Part shown: positions 15,953-25,186 of the stretch, in pieces
Layout of the letters: the number at the start of each line of letters is the position of its first letter
How positions within the stretch are numbered: position 1 is the stretch's first letter
From: Paenibacillus xylanilyticus
Lineage (GTDB): Bacteria; Bacillota; Bacilli; Paenibacillales; Paenibacillaceae
Direction: 5' to 3'
Assembly: GCF_009664365.1 (NCBI RefSeq)
Contig: NZ_CP044310.1
Location: forward strand, 4,901,001 to 4,965,000
Length of the DNA: 64,000 nucleotides
Program-made: the position numbers and the translations under genes
The notes under the pieces: generated by a model
Databases searched by the model: none
What the model was told of the DNA's origin: nothing
The model's input: the letters and a program-made list of their open reading frames with translations, nothing else

Positions 15953-17110
15953 ATCACACCATTCTATGACGTCATTATCGTTGGAGCAGGCTCCATGGGG
16001 ATGAGTGCAGGTTATTATCTGGCACGAAGCGGGCTAAAAACCCTGATGATTGATGCTTTTGATCCCCCACATACCGAAGGGAGCCATCATGGAGAGTCGC
16101 GATTGATTCGCCATGTATACAGCGGGGGACCTGATTACATCGCGATGGCGCTTCTTGCCCAGAATCTATGGCAGGAGCTGGAGGATATAACGGGTAATAA
16201 TCTATTTGTTCGTTCAGGAGTCATCAACCTCGGTGATCCAGAATTCCATACGTTTCGCGACCGGTTGACTCATGCAGATGATGCCGGAGTCCGGTATGAG
16301 ATGCTGCATGCCAATGAAGTGATGAAGCGCTGGTCAGGGATTACCATACCTGAACATTATGAAGGCATGTACGAACCGGATGCTGGTTATCTGTTCAGTG
16401 AACGCTGCATTCAGACGTATCGTCAAGCTGCAGAACAAGCGGGTGCTACTCTGCTGACACATACCCCTGTGGAACATGTCGAGTGCGGACCTCAGTCCGT
16501 ATCCATAAAAACTGCTGGAGGAGATACGTATCACGCAAGTAAGCTCATACTCAGCACAGGTGCCTGGTTTCAGACATTGAAACCGTTTGTGGATCTCCCA
16601 ATCCGAGCCGTTCGCAAAACGGTAGGATGGTTCGATGCACCGGAGGCATTGTTCGGCGAAGAACATTTCCCTGGTTTCACGATAGCCGAACGGGAAGGGA
16701 TCTATTACGGATTCCCCAGCATCGGCGGGGCCGGAGTGAAGATTGGCCGTCATGATACAGGACCTACATGGACGCCCGGAGAATCACAGACACCGTTCGG
16801 AACGGATGAAACGGACGAGGGTGAACTGCGGAGACTGCTTGAGCTTCGAATGCCACAGGCGGCAGGCCAATTGAAGCGCGGCAGTGTATGCAAATACGAA
16901 ATGACGCCTGACGAGGACTTTATTATTGATCGTCACCCGCTGCATGAGCATGTTTGGCTGGCAGGCGGATTCTCGGGTCATGGCTTCAAATTCGCGAGCG
17001 CAATTGGCCAGATCCTGTCCGATTTGGTCCAGACAGGGCATACGGATCAGGACATCGGAAGGTTTGCCCTCTCCCGTTTTGCCAAGACCGGCGTCTCATC
17101 ATCCCTATAA
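15953..17110 (+). CDS. FAD-dependent amine oxidase (N-methyltryptophan/sarcosine oxidase family) with apparent ATC start
   Basis: This is a predicted monomeric FAD oxidase of N-methyl amino acids. It shows the dinucleotide-binding motif VIIVGAGSMGMSAGYYLARS, GSHHGESRLIRHVYS as in SolA, and the C-terminal KYEMTPDEDFIIDRHP with GFSGHGFKFA, where the flavin-linking Cys is expected in the preceding CKYEMTPDED segment. The best ribosome binding site (AGGAGG at 15940-15945) is followed after 7 bases by ATC ACA CCA TTC TAT GAC, aligning with where an MTPFYD-type N-terminus would begin. No ATG, GTG or TTG is at that spot. The only upstream in-frame start, TTG at 15875, lacks a ribosome binding site and would add 26 unconserved residues. 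Either ATC initiates, or a base has changed. Confidence 0.8.
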   Translation: MTPFYDVIIVGAGSMGMSAGYYLARSGLKTLMIDAFDPPHTEGSHHGESRLIRHVYSGGPDYIAMALLAQNLWQELEDITGNNLFVRSGVINLGDPEFHTFRDRLTHADDAGVRYEMLHANEVMKRWSGITIPEHYEGMYEPDAGYLFSERCIQTYRQAAEQAGATLLTHTPVEHVECGPQSVSIKTAGGDTYHASKLILSTGAWFQTLKPFVDLPIRAVRKTVGWFDAPEALFGEEHFPGFTIAEREGIYYGFPSIGGAGVKIGRHDTGPTWTPGESQTPFGTDETDEGELRRLLELRMPQAAGQLKRGSVCKYEMTPDEDFIIDRHPLHEHVWLAGGFSGHGFKFASAIGQILSDLVQTGHTDQDIGRFALSRFAKTGVSSSL

Positions 17111-17283
17111 ATTCAAAAGACATGCAGGGACATCATCAATCTCTATCGATTGGCGTCCTTGCACGTCTTCTTCATGAACACTTTTAATATTAAAAATGAT
17201 TCTTGTGATCATGCTTAAAGCGGATGGATTAGTTCATTTTATTTAGTTCATTTTATTTTGTTCAGTTTGATTACTTCATTGGG

Positions 17284-19344
17284 TCAATTCGTTTTAAACC
17301 TCGACGCTTCCTCTGCAAGCCGTTTGGTCAGCTCATCAATGGTCTGCACCATTTCAGCCAAATGCTCTGTCATCCCCGCTTGCTCCTGCATCGTTGCAGT
17401 CACTTCCTCAACTGAAGCCGATACTTGCTCACCAGAAGCAGACAAGTTCTGTGCGGCTCCAATGACCTCATCCTTGTCACGCTCTATGGATTCAATCTCG
17501 GAAGCAACGGCCTGTACCTGGTCCATGATTTCATGCATATTTTGCGTGACAAACGTAAAGGTTTCCTTCGTTTGACCAACACTACTCTTATGCTGTTCGG
17601 CAATGGCTTCAATGGCTTGTACGCTGCGGTTGTTCTGCTCGACATGTTCAATCGTCTGCATTACAATCCGCTTGATGTCTTCGGACTGTGCGGTCGTCTG
17701 CTCTGCCAGTTTACGGATCTCCGAGGCAACGACAGCGAAGCCGCGTCCCTGATCGCCTGCTCGGGCTGCCTCAATGGAAGCATTGAGTGCAAGCAGCTTC
17801 GTCTGATTCGCAATCTCGGCAATGGTGCCTGTTATCTGATGAATACCCGTAGAACTCTCCGCGAGCTGCACCGTAATTTTAGAGATATTGCCAACTTCAA
17901 TCTCGTTCTGATTGTTCACGGCAATGAGCTTATCGACGACTTCATGATTGTTTTCAAATGCGTCGGTAATCTCATCGGCTTTACGTTTTACGGCCTGTGA
18001 TTTCTCGCTCACACTGGCAATCTTGCTTCCTACGTTCATGAATTTATCCACGATGGATTCCGTATCACTTGCCTGTGATTCCATGGCCCGCGAGATTTCC
18101 ATTGCCGTTGTCGTTGTATCCGCAATGGATGCGGAAGTCTGCTGCGTGGATTGATCCAGCTCGAATGTACTGGTGTTCAACGTAATAATGGAGCTGTTCA
18201 TGCTGGAGATCAGCTGCCTGTTGGCACTCACCATGGTGTTGAAGCTGTCCGCCAAGTCTTTGAACTCTCCGCTGTATTTGCCTTCTGCTTGAACGGTCAG
18301 GTCCCCGCCTGCAAGCTGTCTGAACAATCCGGTCAGTTTGGTTATCGGTTTAGTTAACATCAGCGAGATCAGAATTCCAGCTGCGATGGAAACTGCAATG
18401 GCACTGAACAGCACGATATACATTTTGTTCGCCATGGATACGAGCGGCTTCCGCACATCGTCGTACGAATCCTCCACCACTACCGTCCAATCAGAGCGCG
18501 GAATTTTGGAGTAGAATACCACTTTTTCTTCCGAGCTGACTTCCCCTTGCTGCAGCTGCTCGCTAGGAGGCAGATCAATCAATGTCTGATATTCCCCGGA
18601 CTCCATCTTCTGGCCAATCAACGTCTCATCGGACGAATGGAACATCACCGTACCTACTCGATCCAGGATGATAACACTACCTTTTTCATTGATTTTAATG
18701 TTCTGCAGCTGGTCGACGAAGAACGAGGTGGTTGCAGTAGATACCAACACGCCTTCTACTTGATTGTCATCATTATAAATTGGCATGGCAAAAGCGTTTC
18801 CCAACGTACCTAACGTTTTGGAAATAATGCCATCACTGATTACATTCCGCCCTTGAATGGCCTGCTTAAAATAATCACGATCTGCACGTTCACCCTTGAG
18901 CGCTGACGGATCATTCGCTGCAACAATGACGCCTTCCTTGTCGAGCAAGATAATATTGCTGTTGCCCTCCATTCCTGCGAGACTGTCTGCCAATATGCCA
19001 TTTGCTTTGTCTATCAGTTCACTGTTTTCTGTAAAAAATGTATCATCGCTCTGTTCTCCCGAATTCCGTATCTGGAGCAGATCCGCAAATGTACGATGTG
19101 TTGTAATCAGAAACGTAGACTGTTCCTCCAAAGTAAGAGATGTGAACAATCCCGCACCGATCCGATCGGATGTCGCTTTAATCTCATCTTTACTTTTGTC
19201 CAGTGTAATACTTTCAGCAACCCTATAACATAAGACCGCCGTAACTGCCAATACGATACATACCAGCACACTGATCATCAGTGGCAATCTGACCCTGAAG
19301 GACATGTTCGCCATGCTTCCCTTCACCTTACTGAATAACTTCAA
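17284..19344 (-). CDS. Methyl-accepting chemotaxis protein
   Basis: This is a transmembrane chemoreceptor that signals to CheA. The 686-residue protein has a first membrane segment at about residues 20-42, an extracellular dCache-like sensor domain ([36 protein letters not shown]), and a second membrane segment near 305-327. A HAMP domain ([20 protein letters not shown]) and a long coiled-coil signalling domain follow. The tip of that domain near residue 530 carries [20 protein letters not shown] and [18 protein letters not shown]. The TTG start has GGAAGGTG upstream; an internal ATG at 19312-19314 ([10 protein letters not shown]) with GAAGGGAAGC is also possible. The ligand is unknown. It is convergent with the oxidase gene; the 173 bases between show no clear terminator. 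Confidence 0.93.
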   Translation of the reverse strand: MKLFSKVKGSMANMSFRVRLPLMISVLVCIVLAVTAVLCYRVAESITLDKSKDEIKATSDRIGAGLFTSLTLEEQSTFLITTHRTFADLLQIRNSGEQSDDTFFTENSELIDKANGILADSLAGMEGNSNIILLDKEGVIVAANDPSALKGERADRDYFKQAIQGRNVISDGIISKTLGTLGNAFAMPIYNDDNQVEGVLVSTATTSFFVDQLQNIKINEKGSVIILDRVGTVMFHSSDETLIGQKMESGEYQTLIDLPPSEQLQQGEVSSEEKVVFYSKIPRSDWTVVVEDSYDDVRKPLVSMANKMYIVLFSAIAVSIAAGILISLMLTKPITKLTGLFRQLAGGDLTVQAEGKYSGEFKDLADSFNTMVSANRQLISSMNSSIITLNTSTFELDQSTQQTSASIADTTTTAMEISRAMESQASDTESIVDKFMNVGSKIASVSEKSQAVKRKADEITDAFENNHEVVDKLIAVNNQNEIEVGNISKITVQLAESSTGIHQITGTIAEIANQTKLLALNASIEAARAGDQGRGFAVVASEIRKLAEQTTAQSEDIKRIVMQTIEHVEQNNRSVQAIEAIAEQHKSSVGQTKETFTFVTQNMHEIMDQVQAVASEIESIERDKDEVIGAAQNLSASGEQVSASVEEVTATMQEQAGMTEHLAEMVQTIDELTKRLAEEASRFKTN

Positions 19345-19615
19345 TTCATTTCACCTTCCATTTTCATCATGTTGTGGTCCATACTTTATGTATTTTCTTT
19401 ATATCGGTATGTATCTGTACATTGTTCAGTGATATAGAACATTTGCATTGATGTTTTCATATTCGTGCAGTACCTCTGACGCTCTTTCTCCAGGTTCTTC
19501 CTAGGCCAAAGGAGTGAGCAGCCGATTAACAAAACTAGACTTTGGTTTAATACAAAATATGACATCACTTACGTATAATCAAAGAACTACATATTTATTA
19601 GGGAGAGAACTGAAA

Positions 19616-20032
19616 TTGAATACTAAAATGCCCACAATGTTAAACGTTATACGCTCACTGCTCGGGGTACAGATGATCTATATGGGAATTGCCACAGGCT
19701 TTATAATCTACGATATGCTGCGCCACAGTGCAGATTACGCCGCGTTTCCGCTATCCGACCAGGTCGCTTACTTCACGAGTGCGGGAACCCGCATCCTCCT
19801 AATCCTGGGACCTCCGATTCTGACCATGATATTCATTGCAAAAAGAAGATATAAACTGACCATGACCTTCATGATTCTCACCTTTTTGTTCACTGCCGGA
19901 TTGCTTCAGAATTTTCTAGTCGTTCTGCATTTGTTCATGCTGCTTGTACTCCTGCTCCACAAACCGAGCAAGATGTATCTCAAGCAGGAGGCTCCTGTGC
20001 GGCAGTATTCCAAGCGGGATTTGCAAGTATAG
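19616..20032 (+). CDS. Small integral membrane protein, first of a tandem paralogous pair
   Basis: No known family was recognised. The 138-residue protein has about three to four hydrophobic segments (LLGVQMIYMGIATGFIIYDM; ILLILGPPILTMIFIA; FMILTFLFTAGLLQNFLVV; VLHLFMLLVLLL) and ends in a basic tail LLHKPSKMYLKQEAP. The start is the TTG at 19616-19618 (LNTKMPTMLN), which follows AGGGAGAG; the frame is open further upstream without a ribosome binding site. The next gene has the same size, the same layout and the matching tail LLHKPSKGYLKRP, so the two arose by duplication. Divergent from the chemoreceptor gene. Confidence 0.7.
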   Translation: MNTKMPTMLNVIRSLLGVQMIYMGIATGFIIYDMLRHSADYAAFPLSDQVAYFTSAGTRILLILGPPILTMIFIAKRRYKLTMTFMILTFLFTAGLLQNFLVVLHLFMLLVLLLHKPSKMYLKQEAPVRQYSKRDLQV

Positions 20033-20054
20033 ATTTAGTTGTAGAATGGAGTCT

Positions 20055-20462
20055 GTGAATAAAATGAAAATGCCAAAATGGTTTAATGCCTTTTACTCTC
20101 TACTCTGCCTCAAAGTTGTCTATGAAGGGTACTCCCTTATGAAAGCAATCTCTATGTTTCTCAGCGGCACACTGGATAACGCTCCTGTTGTACTAGCGGA
20201 TGCCATTACCCGGTTTATTTTGCTTGGCCTTCCGGCGATCTGGATCGTGGTTTGCATCGCTCAACGTAGGTACACCAGAACCATATTTGCGCTAATTTTG
20301 GCATTACTGCTCGGTATAGCCCTGCCACCCACCTGGGGTCAAACGCTATATCTATGTTCCATCCCATTCCTTCTGCTCCATAAGCCGAGCAAGGGTTATT
20401 TAAAACGTCCCAAGGAAGAGCACTTGGCCATTCGAATTCCTGTCAAAAAGGCTCGTATGTAA
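20055..20462 (+). CDS. Small integral membrane protein, second of a tandem paralogous pair
   Basis: No known family was recognised. It is paralogous to the preceding gene, with the same N-terminal pattern (KMPKWFNAFYSLLCLKVVYE), several membrane segments (FILLGLPAIWIVVCIAQRRY; FALILALLLGIALP) and the shared tail LLHKPSKGYLK. The start is uncertain: GTG at 20055, ATG at 20046 or ATG at 20064 are all in frame, and GGAG at 20048-20051 fits the last one best in spacing. The gap to the first gene is about 22 bases, so the pair should be co-transcribed. The shared HKPSK tail after the last membrane segment probably lies in the cytoplasm. Confidence 0.68.
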   Translation: MNKMKMPKWFNAFYSLLCLKVVYEGYSLMKAISMFLSGTLDNAPVVLADAITRFILLGLPAIWIVVCIAQRRYTRTIFALILALLLGIALPPTWGQTLYLCSIPFLLLHKPSKGYLKRPKEEHLAIRIPVKKARM

Positions 20463-20660
20463 ATGAAATCTGGTAACGCAACTTGATTCTCCTTGCGGTA
20501 GAAAAGCGCTCTGTTCAGAGAAGTTGGGGCTCCGATTGTTCTATAATGAGACTTGCTCAATAGATCGGATCGGTTCTCTTACTGCTGACAGAGAAGAACA
20601 TAGCGTTAAATGGAAAAGTGAAGATGCTTGGTTAACGTTATACTAAATCCTTCTAGTAAA
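20463..20660. other. Non-coding stretch, possible dispersed repeat
   Basis: The first part of a 329-base gap has no convincing reading frame. It contains a short hairpin CTCTG-TT-CAGAG near 20510 and two related GAGAAG segments. It might be a degraded dispersed element, but nothing in this window repeats it, so this remains a guess. The rest of the gap holds the terminator at 20661-20694. Confidence 0.25.
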
Positions 20661-20694
20661 AAAAGCTCCTGCCATATATGTGGCGGGAGCTTTT
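20661..20694. terminator. Bidirectional rho-independent terminator
   Basis: AAAAGCTCCTGCCA and TGGCGGGAGCTTTT form a 14-bp stem (one mismatch or wobble) around a 6-base loop, with A- and T-rich flanks. It can serve the plus-strand membrane-protein pair and the minus-strand amidohydrolase gene that ends at 20792. Confidence 0.85.
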
Positions 20695-20791
20695 GTGCGA
20701 TCAATAACTCATAGTGAACGATCATAGTGAACACAAACGTCATATTCCGGATATTTACCATCTTATTGATACATTCCTTGAACCTTTCTTC

Positions 20792-21670
20792 TTAACCCAG
20801 CTGTTCAATTCGCTGCTCTATGCGTGGAAATAAACGGAATGCATTCTCATAGAACACCTTGTCATGATGCTGCTCCGGCACAAGCCTGCGGATGAATTCG
20901 GCATACAGATCGATCGGTGCAAGCGGCCAGTCGGTTCCGAAGAGCATTTTCTCGTAGTGATCGGAATATACCAGCGCCCGGCGGAAATGGTCCATGAACA
21001 GCGGTTCATTCATGAATCGTTCAAAATGGGGACGATCCCCCACCACAAGGCCGGACAAATCGGCATATACGTTAGGATTCTTCGCCACCACTTCGGCGGC
21101 ATCCATCACCCAGGGATCACCCAAATGACAGATCATGAAGTTCACTCCCCGCTGTTGATAAGCTAACTCATCCACAGTCAGCGGATGGGCATACTTCAGC
21201 AATCCATTCATGGAGTAGGTGTCCCCCGTATGAATGACGACGGGTATCTTATACTTGGCTGCCAGCTCATAGATCGGAGTGTAAATCTTGTCATGGACAT
21301 AGTAATGATAGTACCCCGCGTACAGCTTGATACCCGCTACCTCGGGAGCCTGCAGCCTTGCTTCAATGCGGTCCAGTTCTTCCTGCGCGTGTTCACCGCC
21401 AAGCCGGTTCGGATTGACGCCTACGCATTCCATCAGAAAGGGAGGAACCGTTTCTTCCAGATCAAGTCCCATCGGATTCGGTGAACTGGAGTCCGGAAAG
21501 GCTCCCTTGGACTGCTCGGTTACTCCCATGCCAATACCGAGAATAACGTCGTTCTTGTCAAACTCCGCCTTAAGGCCCGCGGCAGAGTAATCGACTTGGG
21601 ACAGATCGATCGCGGTTCGATGGAAGCTGTCAATATCAGACAGATGAATGTGAATATCAATGATCGGCAT
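20792..21670 (-). CDS. Amidohydrolase family 2 (metal-dependent TIM-barrel hydrolase)
   Basis: This is a predicted metal-dependent hydrolase or decarboxylase of the amidohydrolase-2 group; the substrate is unknown. The 292-residue protein has the N-terminal metal site IDIHIHLSD, a KLYAGYYHYYV segment, the metal histidines in VVIHTGDTYS and MICHLGDPWV, and LFGTDWPLAP with the conserved Asp. The ATG at 21668-21670 has AAAGGAG seven to eight bases upstream. It overlaps the end of the upstream 1056-residue acetyltransferase fusion gene by 14 bases. The two are therefore translationally coupled and very likely work in one pathway. Confidence 0.86.
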   Translation of the reverse strand: MPIIDIHIHLSDIDSFHRTAIDLSQVDYSAAGLKAEFDKNDVILGIGMGVTEQSKGAFPDSSSPNPMGLDLEETVPPFLMECVGVNPNRLGGEHAQEELDRIEARLQAPEVAGIKLYAGYYHYYVHDKIYTPIYELAAKYKIPVVIHTGDTYSMNGLLKYAHPLTVDELAYQQRGVNFMICHLGDPWVMDAAEVVAKNPNVYADLSGLVVGDRPHFERFMNEPLFMDHFRRALVYSDHYEKMLFGTDWPLAPIDLYAEFIRRLVPEQHHDKVFYENAFRLFPRIEQRIEQLG

Positions 21671-24600
21671 GGGTGTTCTCCTTTTCAACGGTCGTGTTCC
21701 TAAAGGATAGCTTCAACAGGCTGCGGACATCTTCTGCATGCAGAGGAATCTGCCCTAAGACCAGATAGGTTGGTTTCATCCAGGCAGTCTCCCCATTGGA
21801 TACCGGGAGATGTTGATGCACATTGTGGCTGAGTACCTGGTTATTCACATATACCGACGGATTATGGTTGGGATAGGCATCTACGGCATGAAGCATGTTT
21901 TTACGCGTATCCGCACCTATTCGCAAGATTCCTTTCAATTGAAGACCTGCGTCCACCTTCCCCAAGGAGAACCGTCCTTGCTCCGGATGTTCCAGCCAGC
22001 CTTCGGCAAAGATGGGTGACGGCCCGAAGAAATGATCTTCGGTAAGCGAGTAATTCACCTGCGTCAACCCGGTTTCGTTCGTCACCGAATGCAGAGAACA
22101 AAGAACTGGCACCCCAGGCAGCATGAGGTAACGCTGTTGTACCGTGATCCCCCGATTCGCTTCCTGCTTCTCGATCCGGGTTGTCATGCAGATTCCTGTC
22201 CAGACGTTTCCGTGATCATCCTTCTGCTCCGTCCACGCTGCACTTCGGTACTCCTGCTGACGGCTGAAACCATTCATGCCGGGAATTCCCACACCAAGAC
22301 CGCCATACCATGGATTCCACCAGGAACGCGGAGCAGCTTCGGGATACGAACTGTCCAGCCATTCCTCTCCCTGATACATCAAGGAATGCACGACACTTCC
22401 GAACCCGGGTGCTGCTGCGATCGAGAGAACTCCATTGCTCACCGTGTACACCGGACCTGCCTGCCCTTCTTCAATCACACAGTTAACGGCGGATTGCGTC
22501 TTCGGGAACCAGAGAGCGGTCCGTTCCTGAATCCGATCCTCTCCGCGATATACGGCCCGAATCTTCCAGGCATGTTCACTGTTTTCCTTGGCCACGGTTT
22601 CCTCAGGGGAGAACTCCAACTGTACAGAGCGAAGGTCCTGTTCCCGGTTTAATTCCATATCTGCAACTTTAAACTCCGATGCACCACCGTGCTGCGCATA
22701 CAGCTCCAGATTTCCGGCTAGCGGTATCATTTTTCGCTCCATCCATTCGGCCTGCAGCTTGCCTCCCTCAAATGGATTGCCACCGCCCAGAGCCAGTTCG
22801 AGATGGTCATCCAGCACAGGTACAATCAGATCGCGTTCTTTACGTGCAAAAGAACGGAAATCCTGCCACTTAACGAACGTGTTCAACGCAAATACAGTCT
22901 TCTTGGTCTGTACAACAGCCCCTGCCGGCATCCGGCCAAGGTCATGCTCCAGCCCCAGTGTATATTCCGGACGAAGCAGCTTCAGTGAAGGGTCCCAATA
23001 GATACCACATGCTCCGTACGCTTCCTTGCAGAAAAGCCAGTTCTCCGTGATTTGGGCACTATCCCAATGGCCCGGATCGCTGGAATACGTATCACCCATG
23101 TCCACGTACCGACCTTGATACGGCAAAATTAGCCGGCTCCCGAAGAATCCGAAGTTGGTCATTAAACTCATATTCTCTTCCAGCTCTGTACTGCGCGTAT
23201 TGATTATTTCGTGGTTAAATTCCGCAATGCCGCTGGCAAACAACTTGACCACAGATTTAACCTGTAACCCCGAAAAGTCCTCCGATTCATAGAGAGCTTC
23301 AAAAACCTGACTGTCCCCTTCGGGATAGATGTTGACTTCTTTGGCTTGTTTCTTGGAAAACTCCTCGGCAAACGGCTTTCCCAGCTTCGGGTAGGTCCAC
23401 CAGAACGTATGGTGAGAGCTCGGATATTCGATCCACATCGTATTATCCTGTCTGCTCATATGAAGGGAGAATGCGCCATTCACAGCTACCCATTGATCCC
23501 CGTGCTCTCCGCCATAACGCCCTTGGGTTCCCTTCATCAGGACGGAGAGTTTACTTGTGAAAACGACTGGCTGTTGACCTGCCGGAACAGCTGTCACCTC
23601 CACCTTCCTCGAATAAAGTCCATACGAGCGCAGCATAAAGGATACGGGTATGGAAGCTTTACCCTTCGCAGGCACGGTGAGGCGTACCGAAGGTTCTGTC
23701 CATTCCAGGAATTCATCCTCGGGCAGGTCAAAAGTAAACTCAGCCTCGGCATCATAATTGTTCTCCACGTTCAGAACCAGCTCTGCCGGGACACCCGTGT
23801 ACAGTTCCTTCACGGGCAGCACCATGTTCAGCTTGGCTGGAAACTTCGGTGCAACGCCTATACGGAACTCCGCTTTCCTGCCGCCAATCAGCCATGTGCT
23901 CGCGACAACAGGGTGGGTTTTCATCAGGTTCTGTTCCTCTGTGACCGGGTCCAGATGGAACTCGCCTTCCACAACGATCGCTTCCCCCGGAGCCACTTTT
24001 CTTGCGGTGTCCAGTGCAAAGCGAATATTTTTGTTGTCCTGCCCCTTGATTTCAAACGTCTGCTCAGATGCTGAGCAGTTCTTGATTCGGTAGCGAACCT
24101 GGTATGTGGAGCCAAACACCAGATCATGGTCATCGATCTCTGTAGTGATTACGTAATCTGGCGTGTCGAGTGCGGTCAAGCCACGACCGGACTTCTCGAA
24201 CTCGGCGCGCAAGGAGATATCTCCCTTTTTCCAAGTGTAATCGAAGAAATCAAAGCCTCGCTCCCGCCGGCCATCCGGCTCAATGACAAGTTCACGCGTA
24301 CTATCGGTATACCAATCCAACACCTCGAAGTAGGGAGCGAGCGCTTCGGTCTGCAAGACGGTCGGGATGAAGTTCATCAGGTGCACATTGTCCTCTTTTT
24401 TCTCCCAGAAGAAACCGCACTTCTTGTACATCGGCACAGCCTTGGTGTTGCCTGCCCACGTGAACAGATCAAGGCGGGGCCACCCCGCTTCCACGGTTTT
24501 GCGAACGGCGTTCAGGATCAGATTGCGGCCGACCTTATGGCCATGATAATCGGGGCGCACGTTCAATAACGGTACATACAGCGCCCCTTCATCGAAACGG

Positions 24601-24827
24601 TAGTGGGCAAAGCTGCAAAAGCCAACCACTTCATGCTCATGAACTGCGAGAAACACATGCAGATTGGACGAACTCTCCATCTCCCGGCGCACGGTATCTT
24701 CTGTTCTCTGGTTCGTCCCTCCTCCCCAGCTTTCATTACTGCGGTTCCACATGTCTGCCAGTGCGGCAGCGTAGGAGTGATCGTATTCGATAATGCGGAT
24801 CTGTTCTAGATTTGAGGTGACTGCCAT
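21657..24827 (-). CDS. Large GNAT acetyltransferase fused to beta-sandwich and mutarotase-like domains
   Basis: This is an unusual 1056-residue fusion. Residues about 8-160 form a complete GNAT domain (ADMWNRSNESWGGG; LYVPLLNVRPDYHGHKVGRN as acetyl-CoA loop; NTKAVPMYKKCGFFWEKK). The next part, to about residue 440, contains CARDB/NEW3-like Ig beta-sandwich modules (ELVLNVENNYDAEAEFTFDL). The remaining 600 residues resemble the galactose-mutarotase-like, carbohydrate-handling beta-supersandwich (NGVLSIAAAPGFGSVVHSL; PRSWWNPWYGGLGVGIPGMN). No signal peptide is present, so it is cytoplasmic. The ATG has AAAGGGG upstream. It is coupled to the amidohydrolase by a 14-base overlap. A sugar or amino-sugar conjugate is a plausible substrate, but this is inference. 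Confidence 0.8.
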   Translation of the reverse strand: MAVTSNLEQIRIIEYDHSYAAALADMWNRSNESWGGGTNQRTEDTVRREMESSSNLHVFLAVHEHEVVGFCSFAHYRFDEGALYVPLLNVRPDYHGHKVGRNLILNAVRKTVEAGWPRLDLFTWAGNTKAVPMYKKCGFFWEKKEDNVHLMNFIPTVLQTEALAPYFEVLDWYTDSTRELVIEPDGRRERGFDFFDYTWKKGDISLRAEFEKSGRGLTALDTPDYVITTEIDDHDLVFGSTYQVRYRIKNCSASEQTFEIKGQDNKNIRFALDTARKVAPGEAIVVEGEFHLDPVTEEQNLMKTHPVVASTWLIGGRKAEFRIGVAPKFPAKLNMVLPVKELYTGVPAELVLNVENNYDAEAEFTFDLPEDEFLEWTEPSVRLTVPAKGKASIPVSFMLRSYGLYSRKVEVTAVPAGQQPVVFTSKLSVLMKGTQGRYGGEHGDQWVAVNGAFSLHMSRQDNTMWIEYPSSHHTFWWTYPKLGKPFAEEFSKKQAKEVNIYPEGDSQVFEALYESEDFSGLQVKSVVKLFASGIAEFNHEIINTRSTELEENMSLMTNFGFFGSRLILPYQGRYVDMGDTYSSDPGHWDSAQITENWLFCKEAYGACGIYWDPSLKLLRPEYTLGLEHDLGRMPAGAVVQTKKTVFALNTFVKWQDFRSFARKERDLIVPVLDDHLELALGGGNPFEGGKLQAEWMERKMIPLAGNLELYAQHGGASEFKVADMELNREQDLRSVQLEFSPEETVAKENSEHAWKIRAVYRGEDRIQERTALWFPKTQSAVNCVIEEGQAGPVYTVSNGVLSIAAAPGFGSVVHSLMYQGEEWLDSSYPEAAPRSWWNPWYGGLGVGIPGMNGFSRQQEYRSAAWTEQKDDHGNVWTGICMTTRIEKQEANRGITVQQRYLMLPGVPVLCSLHSVTNETGLTQVNYSLTEDHFFGPSPIFAEGWLEHPEQGRFSLGKVDAGLQLKGILRIGADTRKNMLHAVDAYPNHNPSVYVNNQVLSHNVHQHLPVSNGETAWMKPTYLVLGQIPLHAEDVRSLLKLSFRNTTVEKENTHADH

Positions 24828-24940
24828 GTCTCTATCCCCTTTGGTTTATGTATAGGGTGGTCTTGGGTACTCGTTCGTGATGACCCGACCTTGTCCGATA
24901 GCCACAGAGATGATAGAGTACGTGTTTGCAGAAGCTATCG

Positions 24941-24958
24941 ATAGTATGATCATACTAT
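24941..24958. promoter_or_regulatory. Perfect 18-bp palindrome covering the predicted -10 box
   Basis: ATAGTATGATCATACTAT is its own reverse complement over 18 bases. It covers the -10 hexamer of the predicted promoter of the acetyltransferase fusion gene, 114 bases upstream of the start codon. This is a probable operator for an unidentified regulator. Confidence 0.6.
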
Positions 24959-24977
24959 AAATGGGAAACATTTTCAG
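24949..24977 (-). promoter_or_regulatory. Predicted promoter of the acetyltransferase fusion/amidohydrolase operon
   Basis: On the minus strand CTGAAA (24972-24977) and TATGAT (24949-24954) are 17 bases apart. The hexamers match sigmaA consensus moderately. Two independent palindromes overlap them. The rest of the 359-base gap up to 25187 holds one more palindrome and the terminator of the AbrB-like gene. Confidence 0.5.
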
Positions 24978-24993
24978 AGGATTAAAATGTTTC
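24965..24993. promoter_or_regulatory. 10-bp inverted repeat overlapping the predicted -35 box
   Basis: GAAACATTTT and AAAATGTTTC are perfect inverted repeats separated by 9 bases. The left arm meets the -35 hexamer of the predicted promoter. It is a probable second operator, distinct in sequence from the 18-bp palindrome. Confidence 0.55.
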
Positions 24994-25130
24994 TTTTCAC
25001 TAGGAGTGTATACTAGATGCACTTAATCTCCGGATAAATTCCATATCGAAACAATATAATTCGTTGTTTATTAAAACTAGGTAAACCAAGAACAGAAGAG
25101 TCCAAAAATTCCTTTCGAAATAATAACCAA

Positions 25131-25162
25131 AAAATCCACGTCATTGAGATGGACGTGGATTT
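25131..25162 (-). terminator. Rho-independent terminator after the AbrB/MazE-like gene
   Basis: AAATCCACGTC and GACGTGGATTT form an 11-bp stem around a 9-base loop, with an A-rich left flank giving a T tail on the minus strand. It follows the gene ending at 25187. Confidence 0.8.
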
Positions 25163-25186
25163 AAGTATGGGATCTCGTTTGGGAAC

